A DNA stretch of 64,000 bases from Trichaptum fuscoviolaceum (Eukaryota; Basidiomycota; Agaricomycetes; Hymenochaetales; Trichaptaceae), in NCBI GenBank assembly GCA_910574455.1, contig CAJSYZ010000007.1:2425773-2489772 (forward strand), read 5' to 3'. The first letter of the stretch is position 1. Every line of letters starts with the position of its first letter. Positions 1-10,308 of the stretch are shown in pieces. A program made the position numbers and the translations under genes. The notes under the pieces were generated by a model. The model had not been told where the DNA came from and made no database searches. It saw only the letters and a program-made list of their open reading frames with translations.

Positions 1-2110
1 ACCTGAAGTGTGAAATCCGTTGTGTCGCTGAGCAATAAATTCCGTCAGCTGCGGATAGTCTGCACTCAAGTAGATGATATCTTACGTCGTGGTTGAATCT
101 GTCTGTCTCGCAATGTAAAAGCCAGCACCACTGTCTGGATTTAACAAGAAGACAATGAACGCCGCAGGGTTCGAGACGTTGACATTGGAGGAACTGCTGT
201 TTCCTACCCAGTTTGTCTTGTAGAACTCTGGTGAGCTACGAAGGAAGAGGCCCTGCCTCTTTATTTCTGCGTGCTTCGGTGTCAACATGCGATTCTCGGC
301 GATCGCACTCCCATAATCGTAAGAAGCTAGTTCAGGAGTGTTAAATGGTTTCTCTTTACATTTATGATAGCGATGGAAGACTCACTGTACACCCCATGGA
401 ACGGAATCGCTCCCCATGAAGTGCCCCTGATACTAAAGTAAGAAATGTTACTCCTTGAAAAGAGGGTTTGCAAGGATTACCCGTAGATCATATAATAATT
501 AATAAGCTTGGCATTGGCAGCCCAAAGCGTCTTATAAAACACATCTTGGAAAGGTGCTCCCGTCAGTTCCTGGCAAGCAAGGTAGCCAGGTGCATTAGGG
601 CCCCAGGCATCGAAGGAGCCACCTTGGAACTAGGAAGTGTCAGGGCATAGGAAAAACAAGATAAAGTTCAGATTGTACATACTTCTGGAAAGTAAAATGG
701 TTGGCTAGGATTTGTACCTATCCGTCTGCTTCTTTAACTAAAAATAGCCGAGGTCCGTTGACTTGATACTTACCTTCATGATAGTCATGATAATTAGTCA
801 CTATGGGTGCCCAGCTTTCCGGATGTGAGCAGTCAAATCCCTGCGGATAACTGTCAAGACTGTAGTATCACGATGAGCAATGGCTATCTTTCATAAATTC
901 AGGCGATAGCGTACCCGTAGATATCAACCGCGCCCTATAAAATATGAACGTCACGACAACTTTCCAGTCTAATAGTCGAAAAATAACGAACTGTGCCGTT
1001 CACAAAATTCTTTCCTTCACCCGGATCGTTATATGTCAAGGGAATTACTATTCCGCCTGACCGGAACATGTCCTCCAGCTCTTGAAAATATGCGCCACTC
1101 AGAGGGTTTTGGAAGTATTCATTATCTAGACATGTTCTCTCAAGTTCGTGTAATCTGTTCTTATTGAACCAGCATACCGATTTGCACAGCTGTTCCGAAG
1201 CGAGCGATGTCAGAATAACAGTACCGCACCTTCTTATTGAAAAGTAAAACTATACCTATAACTGGACCACCTTCCGTTATTTGGTTTGGCTTTGTTACGT
1301 TGATGATTCCAGCGATATAATCCTGCCAGGCATCATGAAAATCTGTCGCATTGGTCCGCAGAGTACCGGCCACTTGGGAAGTTGCCCAGTGTGCGATACC
1401 ACCAGCCGTCGTTTCTGCGTTTATGTACGGGCCTAGAAATAGGACAATGAGCGTGAGACCATGAGACAGAATAAGGATTTGTGGAGAGAAATCACCTGGG
1501 CGAAGCACGATGAAGATTCCAGCCAATTTGGCGGCATCGAAAAGTGGCTGAAGGGCTCGGAACCCGTCAAAATCAACGACGCCTGGCGAGGGGTTGATCA
1601 AACCCCCTAAAGCAATAGCAAGAGGGCATTGTCAGGACGTTTAAGTAAGTGAACTGGATATCGTAACGCACAGTGTGTGTAGACGCTGATCCCATTCAGG
1701 CCTGCGGCCTTGATCTTTTGAAGAATGTCGAGCCACAAAGAAGGAACAGGAAGGCGGAAAGTGTGGAACTCTCCGGAGCTGTGACAGTAATTAGTTTGAG
1801 AAGATCTATCTATGTACATGACATAATGGACATACTGAAGGAAAATTCTCTGACCCTTGACGATGAGACTAAAGCTGTCCCATTGAACAACATCTGTCAA
1901 GCCATTCGAAGAGAATGAAGGGCTCGCCTCTGCTCGAGCAAAGGAGATGGGAAGCGAATCGGGGACAGAGCCAAATAACCGGGGCGATCCTGGAAGGAAT
2001 TGGTGTACACCGTAGGAGGGATACACATTGGTGAGGAGGACCAAAGCTAATGAGAGCAAAAGCACGCCAGACAGATGAGCTATGTAACTAGATGAAGATG
2101 ACTGTCTCAT
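1..2110 (-). CDS. Beta-galactosidase, glycoside hydrolase family 35 (copy 1, 3' part beyond window)
   Basis: GH35 enzyme that removes terminal beta-galactose from polysaccharides or glycoproteins, normally secreted. The first true ATG is at 2110; a TTG codon lies two codons upstream. A hydrophobic stretch at about residues 12-34 would act as signal peptide or anchor. Spliced exons give [17 protein letters not shown], then [19 protein letters not shown] joined across a gtgcgt intron, LRPG, and VQIDNEY. The last carries the acid/base glutamate and is completed by splicing near 1140. Then come FPE (nucleophile, last codon before an intron) and [11 protein letters not shown], and near 290 the beta-domain motif [15 protein letters not shown]. 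No stop or frameshift was found in the exons traced, so this copy looks functional. Only about the first 40-45% of the usual ~1000 residues lies in the window. A degenerate sister copy sits at 10309-14662 in the opposite direction. Family assignment is very secure; substrate is not. Confidence 0.92.
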
Positions 2111-2545
2111 CTTCAACGCTTGAGAATCTCGTTTTCGGACTGGTGTGCAAGTAATTCACCTGACAGCTTTGGAAAGGATCGTCAAGCTTGGGCGAAACTA
2201 CCGACTCCAGATCGCCATGCTTGCACCCTTCCTCTTTATATCTAGCATTTCTTGCTTGGAGCTGACTATTCTTGCTCTCAGAGTTGGATATGCTGTGGCC
2301 TTGTGACTTCGTTTGAGAACAAGAAGAAAGATAAATAATTGGGGACATAATGAATGAATCGGAATCAGAAGGCTCTTCGCGGCCCGAAAGCTCACCATAG
2401 CGCCCAATCTCTTCATCGCATCCACAGAAGCGAGGTATGTTTTCGTTGAAGGGACAGAAAGCTTAGGTCAGGTGAGCAGAGACATGTAAAGAGCCCGTTC
2501 TTAGTGCATGTGGTTGGAAGTAAAGCAGCCCACTGATGCAATAGT
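2111..2545. promoter_or_regulatory. Intergenic region between divergent GH35 copy 1 and a small gene
   Basis: These 435 bases separate two genes transcribed away from each other, so both promoters must lie here or overlap the 5' exons. I see no distinctive operator or repeat. The assignment is positional only. Confidence 0.35.
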
Positions 2546-2868
2546 ATGGCTCGCCGCCGGTTCCCTGTTAGGAAAGCCGATCCTCAGGCTCAGGAGACAG
2601 CCGAGCTCGTTAAAGAGGTTCGTAGGTCATCTCGAAGGGTCAGCTATAACGAAAGCAAAGAAGCTGAACATATTCTGATTAACCGGTGCCCAGATCTATG
2701 CAGGTGACGTAGTCTGGTGTATTTACAAGATAAACACAGCCAAGGTTTGCTGCTGTGAGCATCGTCCGGACCGCACAGGTGTTCGGTTATGAATTTGCTA
2801 TTCCAGCGAATGAAGTTACACGGGGAGTCATTGATGCTATTGAGCTAATCGAAAACAAAATTGAATAA
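2546..2868 (+). CDS. Small conserved-looking protein, unrecognised (about 72 aa, three exons)
   Basis: Not recognised. ATG at 2546 begins MARRRFPVRKADPQAQ. A GT-AG intron of about 69 bases and a second of about 36 bases join it to a middle exon of 10 bases and a last exon. The last exon reads PRFAAVSIVRTAQVFGYEF and ends DAIELIENKIE with TAA at 2866-2868. The model reads continuously through three exons and the product is compact and basic at its N-terminus. No signal peptide or membrane span is evident. It lies between GH35 copy 1 (divergent) and the 3' end of EPL1 (convergent, 83 bases away). The very short middle exon and the 36-base intron are the weak points. Function unknown. Confidence 0.5.
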
Positions 2869-2951
2869 TCATTACACAGTAAAACAAGAACGACAACGAG
2901 CAGAGAAGAATCAAAGAGAATATGCACATCATGTGCGAATCGTCCAAACTA

Positions 2952-5900
2952 TCAGTAGTTCTGCCCCTGCGGCAGACTGCCTACGACATGTTGATGCTGG
3001 AGTAAGGGTGAAGGTGAAGGAGGTATAGGCGTCTGAGCGTTTCGAGGTGGCGTCAGATGAGAGAGCGAAGGACTATTTATATGGGGAGACATCATGAGTT
3101 GGTGCGAGCCTGCACTAACCATTGAATTTGGCGAGTGAGCAGATCGGGGAGGCGAGAGGTGTCCATTTGTTCCATTTACATGTAGCATCCCATTTAGGCC
3201 AGCCATCTGCACGTTCTGTAAGCTTGGACTATGCGACACATCCGCACCATGGGAGGCTTGCTGTGGACGTACTACATTGGCTGTCCATTGCATCTGCCGT
3301 TGTGCGGGTAGCTTCAGGTTCATGTTCACAGCTGTCCCCATCAAATTCGCGTTGATGCTATTGGCAGTGAGGTTGCTTGATCCGTTAACGCCATTCACTC
3401 CATTCTGGGCATTTAGCATGTGCTGAGCATAGAGCTGTTGGCTTGTGCGCGATGGTCCAGCAGCAGAGTTATGGGCCATATGCATAGCCTTCATCCTTTG
3501 CATTTGGGCCTGAGCCTGGGTCATCTGTGCGTAGCTCGCCGGTACAGCATTAGGGAACCCGCTATAGGAGACATTCGCGCCGTTCGCTTGCCCATTTGCT
3601 GTCCCATTTGCAGTTCCGTTAACAGAAAAACCGTTTGCAAGACCAAGAATTTGCTGAGGAACGTTCGCCATGCCTTGATTCTGAGACAGAGGTCGGGATG
3701 GGGTTCCATTGTGATTGAGCGAACTGTTCTCTAAGGTACCGTTCAGAAAACCCTGTCCATTCGCCGAAGCCTGAGCAACGGAACTAATGTTCGGTACTGT
3801 ATTTGACCCGGAGGCCATCGCAGAGCCGTGTGTTGATTTAACTGGGATTTGTGTGCTGGTGGTAGTGGGTGAAGAGCTTAAGCCCGCCGCCCCATTCACA
3901 CTACTGTGTTGAGATGCACTGCTGGAGGGTCGTTGCGGACCACCTGACGGTACCCGGGAGTGTTGGGAGGCCATAGGGGGTGCAATATTCTTGACAGGAG
4001 TCTGCACAGCGACTGGCGTAGCATGAGGGACTGAGGTATTGACCTGCGCAACTGCGGGAGATTGAGCAGGCTGTTGAGATATCATGGCTGGCTGAGGAGG
4101 CCTCTGATACGCAGAGGATTCGCGGCGCTGAGGGGTCGCTGATATTCGAGAAGGAATAACGTAGTTGTAACTGTTCAATTGGTTGTCAAACAGCAATAGC
4201 CTCGGGTCAGTCACGAGCTGTATATGCTCTTGATCCTGCAGAAGAGTCAAGGAATGACGGATAATTCTGAGAAAGTATCAGAACGGCTCTACACTCAAGA
4301 CATGAAAACAACTAACTTTGGATCAAAGTCGTCATACAAAATCCGATCCTCTTCTTCATTCCCTCCATCCCCTGTCGTCACCTGAGAGTCAAGATCGTAT
4401 CTCCAGCGCTCAGCGAGCCTGTTCATACGCTCTTCGTCTGGTTCCTGGGCAGGCGAGTCATCCTGATTTTGTGATCGTAGGGACTCGAAGCGCAGTATAT
4501 CCTTCCCGCCAAGTTTCAAACGGATGTTCGGCCGCCTATCAAAATGCATCCGACCACCCCGACCAACGCGAGCACGTATATGTCGAGCAGAGCGAATTGG
4601 CTGAGAAGGCAAAGAGGTGGGAGGTTCGTCAGGCCGAATAGGCTTAAACAACTTCTCGGAGTAAGGAACTGGGTACTGCTGGAATGGATTCTGAAAATTT
4701 GTGTTAGAATGGGTCGCTACACAGAAGCGGAAACACGAACGTCAAGCGTATCGTCCCAATGGTGGTCGCGCTCTTTCGCGCGCTTCATATACTCCTCGAT
4801 AGTATTCTGAATAAGCAACAGCTTCTCCCGTGGGCGCATTTGTACCTCTGTAGGAGCTGGTGAAGCTGATGCATCTCCACTAAGCCGAGTCTTAATCTTG
4901 TGCGATTGGGACGCGGCAAGATCTGACGGCTTTGGCTTCTTCGCAATGCGCTCCCTATCGTACAGAAGCTCGTCATCGTCCCGACCTCCAAGCTGTGGAA
5001 ATTTACGCTTGAGGTCAACCAGAGCCATGCGTTTCTCCCAGACATTCTTCGACTCTAGTAAAACCTCACGTTTCTGCGTTTCGCGTGTAAGAATGTTTCG
5101 CGTCAACTCGTGAGCTGAAGCGAGTTCGCCTTTGAGTCGAAGGAGTTTATCAGACGACGAGACTTGCGCTGTGCGCGTTTTCCTAACAGCTTTGATCTCG
5201 CGACGCCGGAAGCAAATGTAAGATTCGTTTTTGGAATCAGATTCGTCGAACTGTAGGACATGCGTCAATGAGATGATGATAAGATAGTCATCAGCTTACA
5301 TTCAGCGTTGGTATGATACGTTGCCCTTCGCGTTCAATCTTGCGTTCTCGCCAGTAAGGATAGACAGTACGAGCTACGCGAATCAGGGAAGGAGGCGAGG
5401 GTAGATTGGGAGGACGTAAGTAAGCTACGAAGTAATCTAACGGAAGTTCGTTAGCAAGAACATCATGGTAATCGGCGTATGGGGGTATGCAGGCTCCTTG
5501 ATGTTGTTGGAAGCTCTGGTTTAAATTAGAAGAGTCTTTAAATTCGTAAATTGAGTAAACGCACGACATGTAGAAAGGGTGTACTGTCATGAGTGATCCT
5601 TTCAAATAGTCCCATGACCAGTTCAAATTCATCTTCTGAAATCGCAAAAACAGAGTTAGATTCGGCTTCCTTTCCTCTAGATTTTGCGCTCCGATGACCG
5701 CCGGAACGTGTTGTAGTTCCCGAACCAGAGCTAGACCCAGACACTTGACTACTTGTACCTTCACCGCGTGCTTCTTGGTTGTTTTTCTCCAGCCACTCCG
5801 CATCTCGTTCATCCATAACATACGTAAATCCTTCTGCGAGTGAAAGAGTGATACACTCGTCGACAGTACGCGAAAACTTCACGTAGGTCGCAGGCTCCTT

Positions 5901-6411
5901 CCATTTATCTGAAGGGTAGAGATCACCGTAGTTCTCAACAAGTCCTGCCGCGTCAGGGACTGGTATGTAAGCTGCCGAGGTCCTCCTAGGCCCATCGATA
6001 TTCTCTGTACTGCCATTGACTGTATTTTGTAGTAATGTCGTAGCTCGATGAGATGCAGCAGATAGAACAGCTTGTAAATGGTGTTCCTGTGCATGTTTAT
6101 GTAAGCAAGCATTCCGCGGAATACCGTGGGAAAGTCCGCAGCCAATCCGCGCGCGCCACGACTCCTGTTTCAACAAGGGCCACGCAAGTCGTCGCAGACG
6201 ACGAAGAAAGGCGTTGAACAACAACAAAACTCACGTTGGCATCCTCAGCATCGACACCAGCGGTTGACACAACCCTTATCCGCTCCTCATCTCCGTCAAG
6301 CACAATTGGATCGGCGTCGATGTTGCCTTTGATGACCTTGAGACGGGTCTTGTTTGTGACACGATTGCGGTTTCTGAGCGGGAGGTTAGTTGCATTCTGG
6401 TTACGAGGCAT
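2952..6411 (-). CDS. EPL1: Enhancer of polycomb-like protein, NuA4 subunit
   Basis: Epl1 is the scaffold that ties the Esa1 catalytic module into the NuA4 histone H4/H2A acetyltransferase in the nucleus. The ATG at 6411 starts MPRNQNATNLPLRNRNRV, with basic residues ahead of the EPcA region. Later exons give YIPVPDAAGLVENYGDLYP, the conserved TYVKFSRTVDECI and FTYVMDERDAEWLEKNN. Next are FELVMGLFERITHDSTPFLH, a YPYWRERKIEREGQRIIP basic patch, and a charged coiled-coil segment (NVWEKRMALVDLKRKFPQL). A basic GRGGRMHFDRR motif precedes the tail. The last ~430 residues (2952-4250) are low-complexity, rich in Asn, Ser, Gln and Pro, longer than in yeast and typical of basidiomycete orthologues. The next gene upstream is UTP3, head-to-tail. 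Assignment rests on the EPcA motifs. Confidence 0.9.
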
Positions 6412-6856
6412 ATCATGGGCAGAAAGACAAGTCGCGAAGAGATGGAGCGGTGAAAATGTGCGGAAATGTCGTCAAAAAATTGTTGCCACCGAATCGTGCT
6501 CGTCGACGGGCGGCGCTGGCGTTGGTCGTTTGCGTCGGTTATTTGGCCGAAGTCGGCCGGGCCGAGAAAATAAACCCCCCAATCTGTAGCGACTGTGACA
6601 AAATAAGCCAAAACACGTGCGGACCGCCACCACCACCCAATCACGGACAAGCTCAACCACAACACAGGACAATAGGAAGACGACAATAATTAGATTCTGC
6701 TACTACTGTGAGTTGTGGTTCAGTATGATATTCAAACCATTGTCGCAAGATGACCTCACCTCAATATACATGTGTATACAGTTTCAAGTCTGGAAGCAGT
6801 CAATAAGCGAGAAACCTATTGGGTGGCGCGACAACCACTCACTGAGATACAACTTG
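6412..6856. promoter_or_regulatory. EPL1 upstream region / UTP3 3' region
   Basis: These 445 bases lie between the UTP3 stop and the EPL1 start, both on the minus strand. The stretch 6470-6560 is GC-rich with alternating CGGC and GTCGGCC words and may be the EPL1 core promoter. No gene was found. Confidence 0.3.
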
Positions 6857-9067
6857 CTAGATCCTAATACTCTTAACCACCTTTGAGATACCAGATCTCT
6901 CTCCATCGTAGTGGCCAGCTTCTCCGATACCACCTTTGTAAACAGCCTTCTGAGACGATAGTTTCTTCTTCGCTTTCTCGAACTTCTGCCTTTTCTTGAC
7001 GCGCGGATTTCGTACGCTCTTCGATCGTTTTGGTGTAAGACCCTTGTTCTTCAGGATAGCACGGGTGATTCCACGTTGACCATCAGCTGTATCGTCGTCC
7101 AAATCCACACTGCCAAATCATCGTCAGCAAAAAGTAGTATGTCACCTGAACTATACTCACCGGTTGGCTTCCCTCACCGCCTCGTACTCAGCCTTCTTTT
7201 CCGCCCTTTTCAAGGCCTTTTGTTTCTTAACAAGCGAGTAATATCCATCATCGTCCTCACTTCCACTTCCGCCCTCATCACTGGCATCATCCCTACCACG
7301 TTTTCTCCTACGATCAGCCTGCTCTGGCTCTGCATCATCCAAATCATCTCCACCTTCACCTAGATTCTTTGGCACTTGTTTATCTGCCTGCCGCTTCTTG
7401 CGTTCCCGGTATGGAATATCATCATCGCCTCCCATAGCGTTCCGAGCACCTTGCCGGCGTGCACTAGCACTTTCAATCTTAGCGGTATGGAAACGCAGAG
7501 CTTTTCGACGAACACCTTTATCCACAGCATCGACCACGTCGAGGGCTGTCGCTTCCCCATATCCATCCGCAGTGTCCATGGCCTTCGTCGATTTTGACGA
7601 GGATTTGGCGAAAGTTGGTTCCTCCACATCAAAGACAACGTCATTAACCTTGCGTTTCTTTTTCGGAGGCTGTGCCTTCTTCGTCTTGCTTTTGGACTTT
7701 TTGGTAGGACCATTCACTTCCGCTAAGAGCTGTTCGAGTTCTCCAACATCCAGTCCACTCGCGCGAGATGCCAGCCATGCTTGTAGTTCTTTGCCAGCTT
7801 GAGTCATTTCATCGTCAGATTCGTCGTCAAGATCTTCCTCCTCAGACTCCATGTCCGAATCGGACAAATTGAAACTCAAATCCTCCAGCGTTGCAAGACT
7901 TTGTTTGAGGACAAGTAGTCGATTTAGAATCGGGTGTTGCCTAAGGAGTTCCGGTTTCGCGGAGTACTTCTCTGATGCACGCAAATGCAGATAGAATGCC
8001 AATAGAGCGGAGTAGGTCAACTGTGTTTCTGTAGATCGTATAAATATAATATAATGCATCAAGTAGATTTACGCACGATGATGTAAATGAATCATGCCAA
8101 TTGTTGGTGCAACGGCAGGATCCGAGGGGTCTAGCCTAGAAATTTTGCTCATTTTATTGTTGAAAAGAATAAAGTTATTCATAATTACCGAAGTAGTGAT
8201 TGCTCCGTCTTCACGATCGACATCGCGATATCTTCCCATTCCTGGGCTAAAGCAAGAGCTTCTGGGCTGGTTTTTTGGAGTAAGCGGAGACGAGATAATC
8301 TGTCGGTCACCTCGACAGTTACACGTTGTTTATCAACTGGAGTCCAAAAGTCACTAATAAAAGTAGTTAGATCGGTACTCGTTGGTATTTACGTGTGATA
8401 ACAGGCTTACTCGGCATCCTTAGAGTCAAATGATACTTGCATTGCTTCAGTAAACCCGAAATCGTCGTCTTGTAGGGGTTCGCGAAGTTTTGCTTGTAGA
8501 CGGATTGCTTCTTGCTCTTCCATTTCATGGCCTTCCTCATCGTCCGAGTCCAACTGAGCAGCATTTGATGAATAAAAAACACTTTTCTTCCGGCCCCAAG
8601 ATTCCTCCTCCTCCTCCTCTTCGTCTTCTTCATCCTCAGAGCTACTTTGAGGGGGCCTTTTCGACAAGTTTTTTTGTTTACTCTTGGTTCTTCGGGAGGC
8701 CATGTCAGCAGTGTCCTTCGTGTCGCCGTCGTCCTGGCCGACCTCTACCTCTTCGTCCTCGTAGGCCTCATCCGACGACTCCGCCATACCCTTGAGAGCA
8801 AATACTTCTTCCTCCCCATCATCAGAGCCATCGGCTACTTCGTCGCCTTCCAAAAGGATGCGGTCGCGCTGCTCATGGACTACAAGACAGCAGTTAGCAA
8901 ATATTTTACAAAAGTCGGAAGTCGTTCAAAAACTCACACTGGTCAACCTCATCAAGGGGTATATCCTCCCGGGAGTTCCAGCGCTGAATAGAGCTGTCTT
9001 TTTTGCCTCTGCTATGGGCAGCTGAGGACGTACCTTGACGACCTTTAGAGGCTCGCCGTCGGGGCAT
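6857..9067 (-). CDS. UTP3: U3 snoRNP / SSU processome protein Sas10/Utp3
   Basis: Utp3 (Sas10) is a nucleolar component of the small-subunit processome needed for 18S rRNA maturation. The ATG at 9067 starts [12 protein letters not shown]. After the first intron the product reads [14 protein letters not shown], the usual Sas10 start. Next comes a very acidic Glu/Asp/Ser region (8580-8860), then the Sas10/Utp3/C1D domain around [19 protein letters not shown] and [20 protein letters not shown] (7860-8060). A second acidic linker and a KKKRKV-type basic signal near 7650 follow. The C-terminal Sas10 domain reads [36 protein letters not shown] and ends [12 protein letters not shown]. All expected domains are present in order and no lesion was seen. 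It sits head-to-tail upstream of EPL1. Confidence 0.93.
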
Positions 9068-9213
9068 AACAAGGTATAAAGAGGTATGGAGTTGCAAGTA
9101 GTTAAGAAGCACCAGACATGCACGCCACATTTACGGAAGGTGATTATGCAACAAAGATCCTTCAAGTTTACTAATAACTTCCAAATTGGGCAATACATTG
9201 CCAATGCTACCTG

Positions 9214-9663
9214 AACCCTCCCACGGTTCGGTAGAGGCCGAGGCCTCAGGGTCAAAGAAAAGTTGAGGGAACCCTTTACCGACCGAAGGGAGGGTCTGGT
9301 TCCAAGTACTTATGGTAGCCGAGCCCGCTCGTCGTAACTTGAAGGGTCCTCTCCCGAGCATCGCTAACCGTGGGAATGGCGGCCTAAGCCCTTTTTAGTA
9401 GCTAGTTCTTTTGCATGTACATAAGAGTGTTGATAGTTTGGCAGTGTTTAAAGTACATTTACTTACATATAATTGCTACTGAGTATGACTGAGTGTCTCA
9501 AAATTTTGTGCACAATATCTCGAGCCACTGTAAGCGATGCTCGGGAGAGGACCCTTACGACGAGAGGGCTCGGCTACCAGACCCTCCCTTCGGTCGGTAA
9601 AGGGTCCCCTCAACTTTTCTTTGACCCTGAGGCCTCGGCCTCTACCGAACCGTGGGAGGGTTT
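9214..9663. mobile_element. MITE-like element with ~130-150 bp terminal inverted repeats
   Basis: Arms 9214-9365 and 9533-9663 are reverse complements. Each outer end reads AACCCTCCCACGGTTCGG (or its complement). They continue through a shared segment encoding, by chance, SVGK..PQLFFDPEASASTEPWEG in either direction. The left arm has about 17 extra bases near 9300-9316. The ~165-base middle is AT-richer and non-coding. The size (about 450 bp) and long TIRs fit a foldback/MITE-type non-autonomous DNA element. I could not assign a clear target-site duplication (TGA-like bases flank both sides) or a superfamily. It lies 147 bases upstream of the UTP3 start codon, so it may sit in that promoter. 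Confidence 0.75.
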
Positions 9664-10308
9664 GAATAGGAGACTGGTCGGCCCCCTGAGAAAGCGAGTT
9701 GCTTCAAGTTGCCAATTCTTGTACACTATATCCTGCCTTCCTTTCTTCGTCTCTGGCCAATAATATATAACACAACGCTGATACTTCGGTGGCAATACAC
9801 TATAACTGACTGTTTCTGGGCCTGCTTACGTCCTAATGAACTTCTGCAGGCTTTTGGAATCCTTCGCTAAGCTTCGGGCGATCACGATCTTTGTGGAAAG
9901 ATAGGTAATTAATTGCAACTTCGAGTCAGTAATCCGCAGTCATATGAGAAGTATACATATGAATACTCTACAGCCTATACATGTCTTAGGACTGATGTTG
10001 GTATGGTGTATTCCCGACCGACCGCTTTGCTACGGTACCGAATACTGAACTGACAATGCATGACCTTCGGACCGTACTAGCACCACGCTTATTTCCAAGA
10101 AAACCGCTGTCTTGCACAAGAGCTCATATGACGTCCATCGATGCAAACCTACTCACTAACATGCTGGCGAAATAACGATGCTACCCGGCCCGCACAATCA
10201 AACGCCCACCACTGACCACGCTTTTACTGGAACGATCACAGGACTCCATCCGCTGCAGAGTGAATATAAAGCGCATGTGAGTGATCTGCGGTCTAGATAC
10301 ATCGCGAA
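9664..10308. other. Non-coding stretch before the GH35 pseudogene
   Basis: About 645 bases with only short, unconvincing open frames. The ancestral promoter of GH35 copy 2 would be here. Nothing else was recognised. Confidence 0.3.

Noticed and set aside
9473..9763. Small ORF with a repeated peptide (QLFFDPEASASTEPWEG)
   Set aside because: The peptide appears in both directions because it lies in inverted repeats of the MITE-like element; not a gene.
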